From: Alcanivoracaceae bacterium
Lineage (GTDB): Bacteria; Pseudomonadota; Gammaproteobacteria; Pseudomonadales; Alcanivoracaceae
Assembly: GCA_029213045.1 (NCBI GenBank)
Contig: JARGPN010000002.1
Location: 1-64,000 of the forward strand
DNA length: 64,000 bases
Reading direction: 5' to 3'
The first letter of the stretch is position 1. Every line of letters begins with the position of its first letter. Positions 62,524 through 64,000 of the stretch are shown piece by piece. A model generated the notes under the pieces. That model searched no databases and was not told the DNA's origin. It saw only the letters and a program-made list of their open reading frames with translations. The position numbers were made by a program, and so were the translations under genes.

Positions 62524-64000
62524 ATGTCAGTGCAGTCACGTCTTTTTCTTGGATTAGCGTTATTGCTGATCTTTACCGTCACGGTCATCGCAACCGCATT
62601 GTCCCTACCGGCCACCGACTGGCATTTTTCCAACGGCGTAGAATCTCAACTCCTCGCCCGCGAAGGCGCAGGGTCGACACAAACGGTCAGGCACTTTAAC
62701 GCGGACGGAAACATTATCGCCGGCGACATCGTGCTCAACCTAGAAGAACCCGATGTTGTCGAAACCTACGACGACTTCAATGAGCTCTTAAGTCGCCATG
62801 AAACTCTGAACAACGCGCTTCAGGACGGCACGCTGACCATGGTGCTGAGCGATGACACAGAAATACCGTTAGCGTCTCGGCAACGACATTTTTCAGAATT
62901 ACCCAGCATGTTCTGGTTGCAAGTTGGCTGCGGTTTTTTTGGCTTTCTTATTTGCCTACTTGTACTCGCGCCTCGCCCCAACGACTCGGCGGTTCGCGCC
63001 TTCGCATTATCCGGGCTTGGCTATCTAATCTCTGTCAGCGCCGCCGCGCTCTACAGTACGCGCGATTTCTTTTTCGACGGACAACTGTTTCACGCCCTAT
63101 CCATATTGAATCATTTCGGCGCCGTACTGTTTGCGGCAGCGCTCGCCTCGCTGTTATGGCGCTACCCCAATCGCGTCGCCGGAAAATGGATAGATGTTCT
63201 TGCCTACGGGGCGCTTATTACCAGCGTCATTATTGACGCCTTCCAGCTCGTCGATGGCCCTGCCATGGGACACTACATTTGGACATTTAGTTTATTTTTG
63301 CTTGAGCTTCTAGGCGCCGGCGTTCAGTGGTGGAAAGCTCGACATAACGCCCTCGAACGCGGCGCGGTACGCTGGATGCTGTTGTCATTTTCGGCGGGCA
63401 CTTTTTTCTTTACGGGCGGCATCTTAATTCCAGCCATTTTGCATATTCAGCCCCCCGCATCCCAAGGCCTGCTTTTTACTACTTTCCTACTTTTGTACGC
63501 GGGCATGGCGCTTGGCGTTGTGCGGTATAAATTATTTCAATTAGAGCGCTGGTGGTTTTCCATCTGGGCATGGTTTCTTGGTGGCTTCGCTGTGGTCGTG
63601 GTCGACATCTTATTGGCCAGCCTACTGACGCTCTCGAACACGTCTATTCTCGCGTTCGCCACAGCCATCGTCGGCTGGCTTTATTTTCCCGTGCGCCAAT
63701 GGTGCTGGCGTCAGTATCTAAACCGGCGCGGCAAAAAATTGGAAAGCTGGCTTCCTTCCGTGGTCCCTCATTTATTATCCGTCACCTCGCCGCTGCAACT
63801 TGAAGAAGCATGGCGTAACGCACTGACGGAATTATTAAGCCCTTTACAGCTAGACACGGAACGCTACGCACATACCGACAACATTCGTATTAGCAACAAT
63901 GGCAGCACACTAGAAGTGCCTTCCATCACGAATGACGGCACGCTGCGTTTGCAACACGCCAACCATGGGCGTCGATTGTTTGTTGAAGATGATCGTCGCG
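62524..64000 (+). CDS. Multi-TM sensor histidine kinase (partial, runs off the window)
   Basis: ATG with AAAGGA upstream; frame is open to the window end (492 codons). An N-terminal TM helix (about 6-24), a periplasmic part (about 25-120) and six or seven further TM helices (about 135-390). Then a soluble region resembling a GAF domain begins (LQLEEAWRNALTELLS). The His box and ATPase domain must lie beyond 64000, so the kinase call is inferred from the divergent LuxR-type partner and topology. Confidence 0.72.
   Translation, partial: MSVQSRLFLGLALLLIFTVTVIATALSLPATDWHFSNGVESQLLAREGAGSTQTVRHFNADGNIIAGDIVLNLEEPDVVETYDDFNELLSRHETLNNALQDGTLTMVLSDDTEIPLASRQRHFSELPSMFWLQVGCGFFGFLICLLVLAPRPNDSAVRAFALSGLGYLISVSAAALYSTRDFFFDGQLFHALSILNHFGAVLFAAALASLLWRYPNRVAGKWIDVLAYGALITSVIIDAFQLVDGPAMGHYIWTFSLFLLELLGAGVQWWKARHNALERGAVRWMLLSFSAGTFFFTGGILIPAILHIQPPASQGLLFTTFLLLYAGMALGVVRYKLFQLERWWFSIWAWFLGGFAVVVVDILLASLLTLSNTSILAFATAIVGWLYFPVRQWCWRQYLNRRGKKLESWLPSVVPHLLSVTSPLQLEEAWRNALTELLSPLQLDTERYAHTDNIRISNNGSTLEVPSITNDGTLRLQHANHGRRLFVEDDRR

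Overview
The window is chromosomal DNA of a gammaproteobacterium, probably an aquatic relative of Pseudomonas or the Cellvibrionales. The argument is synteny: algZ-algR, hemC-hemD-hemX-hemY, divergent argH, lptM-lysA, dapF-DUF484-xerC, glnK-amtB, ubiK and comM occur in the Pseudomonas-like order. Blocks of accessory genes and REP repeats interrupt that order. Genus cannot be fixed from the sequence alone. No rRNA, tRNA or CRISPR was recognised.

Layout. 1-0.7 kb: tandem 297-bp units carrying REP palindromes. 0.8-6.6 kb: outer-membrane protein, DUF411 protein, stress kinase SrkA, and small AT-richer genes ending with a secreted SUEL-type lectin. 6.6-17.8 kb: a split integron gene-cassette array. 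Thirteen small minus-strand genes are separated by attC sites, in two blocks (6.6-11.6 and 14.8-17.8 kb). No integrase gene is present. At the promoter-proximal end of each block lies the same ~190-bp segment, which looks like an attI/Pc/PintI remnant: it ends at the cassette crossover point and contains a LexA-box-like motif. Between the blocks are gamma-glutamylcyclotransferase, an APC permease flanked by a truncated copy of that gene, and a GNAT.

18-31.5 kb: coiled-coil protein, RlmI, the hem genes, a REP cluster, a TRL-like lipoprotein, AlgR/AlgZ, then argH, lptM, lysA and a serine hydrolase. 31.5-36.6 kb: LysR with divergent sterol-desaturase-like protein, class II aldolase, large c-type cytochrome, REP tandem units. 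36.7-44.4 kb: dapF, DUF484, xerC, DUF1272, DUF4112, Rieske protein, REPs, and the polyamine genes speA and speE. 44.5-51.7 kb: LysR plus DUF1275 membrane protein, divergent from an acyl-CoA dehydrogenase / SDR / APH-like kinase / histidine phosphatase / SDR / START cluster that looks dedicated to acyl-CoA or lipid catabolism. 51.8-58.3 kb: amtB-glnK with a sigma-54 promoter and NtrC-like site, ubiK overlapping an ankyrin-repeat membrane protein, a small exported protein, and comM. 58.3-64 kb: two paralogous outer-membrane barrels, an unrecognised exported protein, and a divergent LuxR-type regulator and multi-TM sensor kinase that runs off the window.

The most notable content is the integrase-less split cassette array with duplicated platform remnants and its cargo: a PIN-like/coiled-coil protein, a possible PD-(D/E)XK protein, an RNA methyltransferase and several unknowns. 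Second is a REP family of at least 21 copies, whose host loci have repeatedly been amplified as tandem units of unrelated length.
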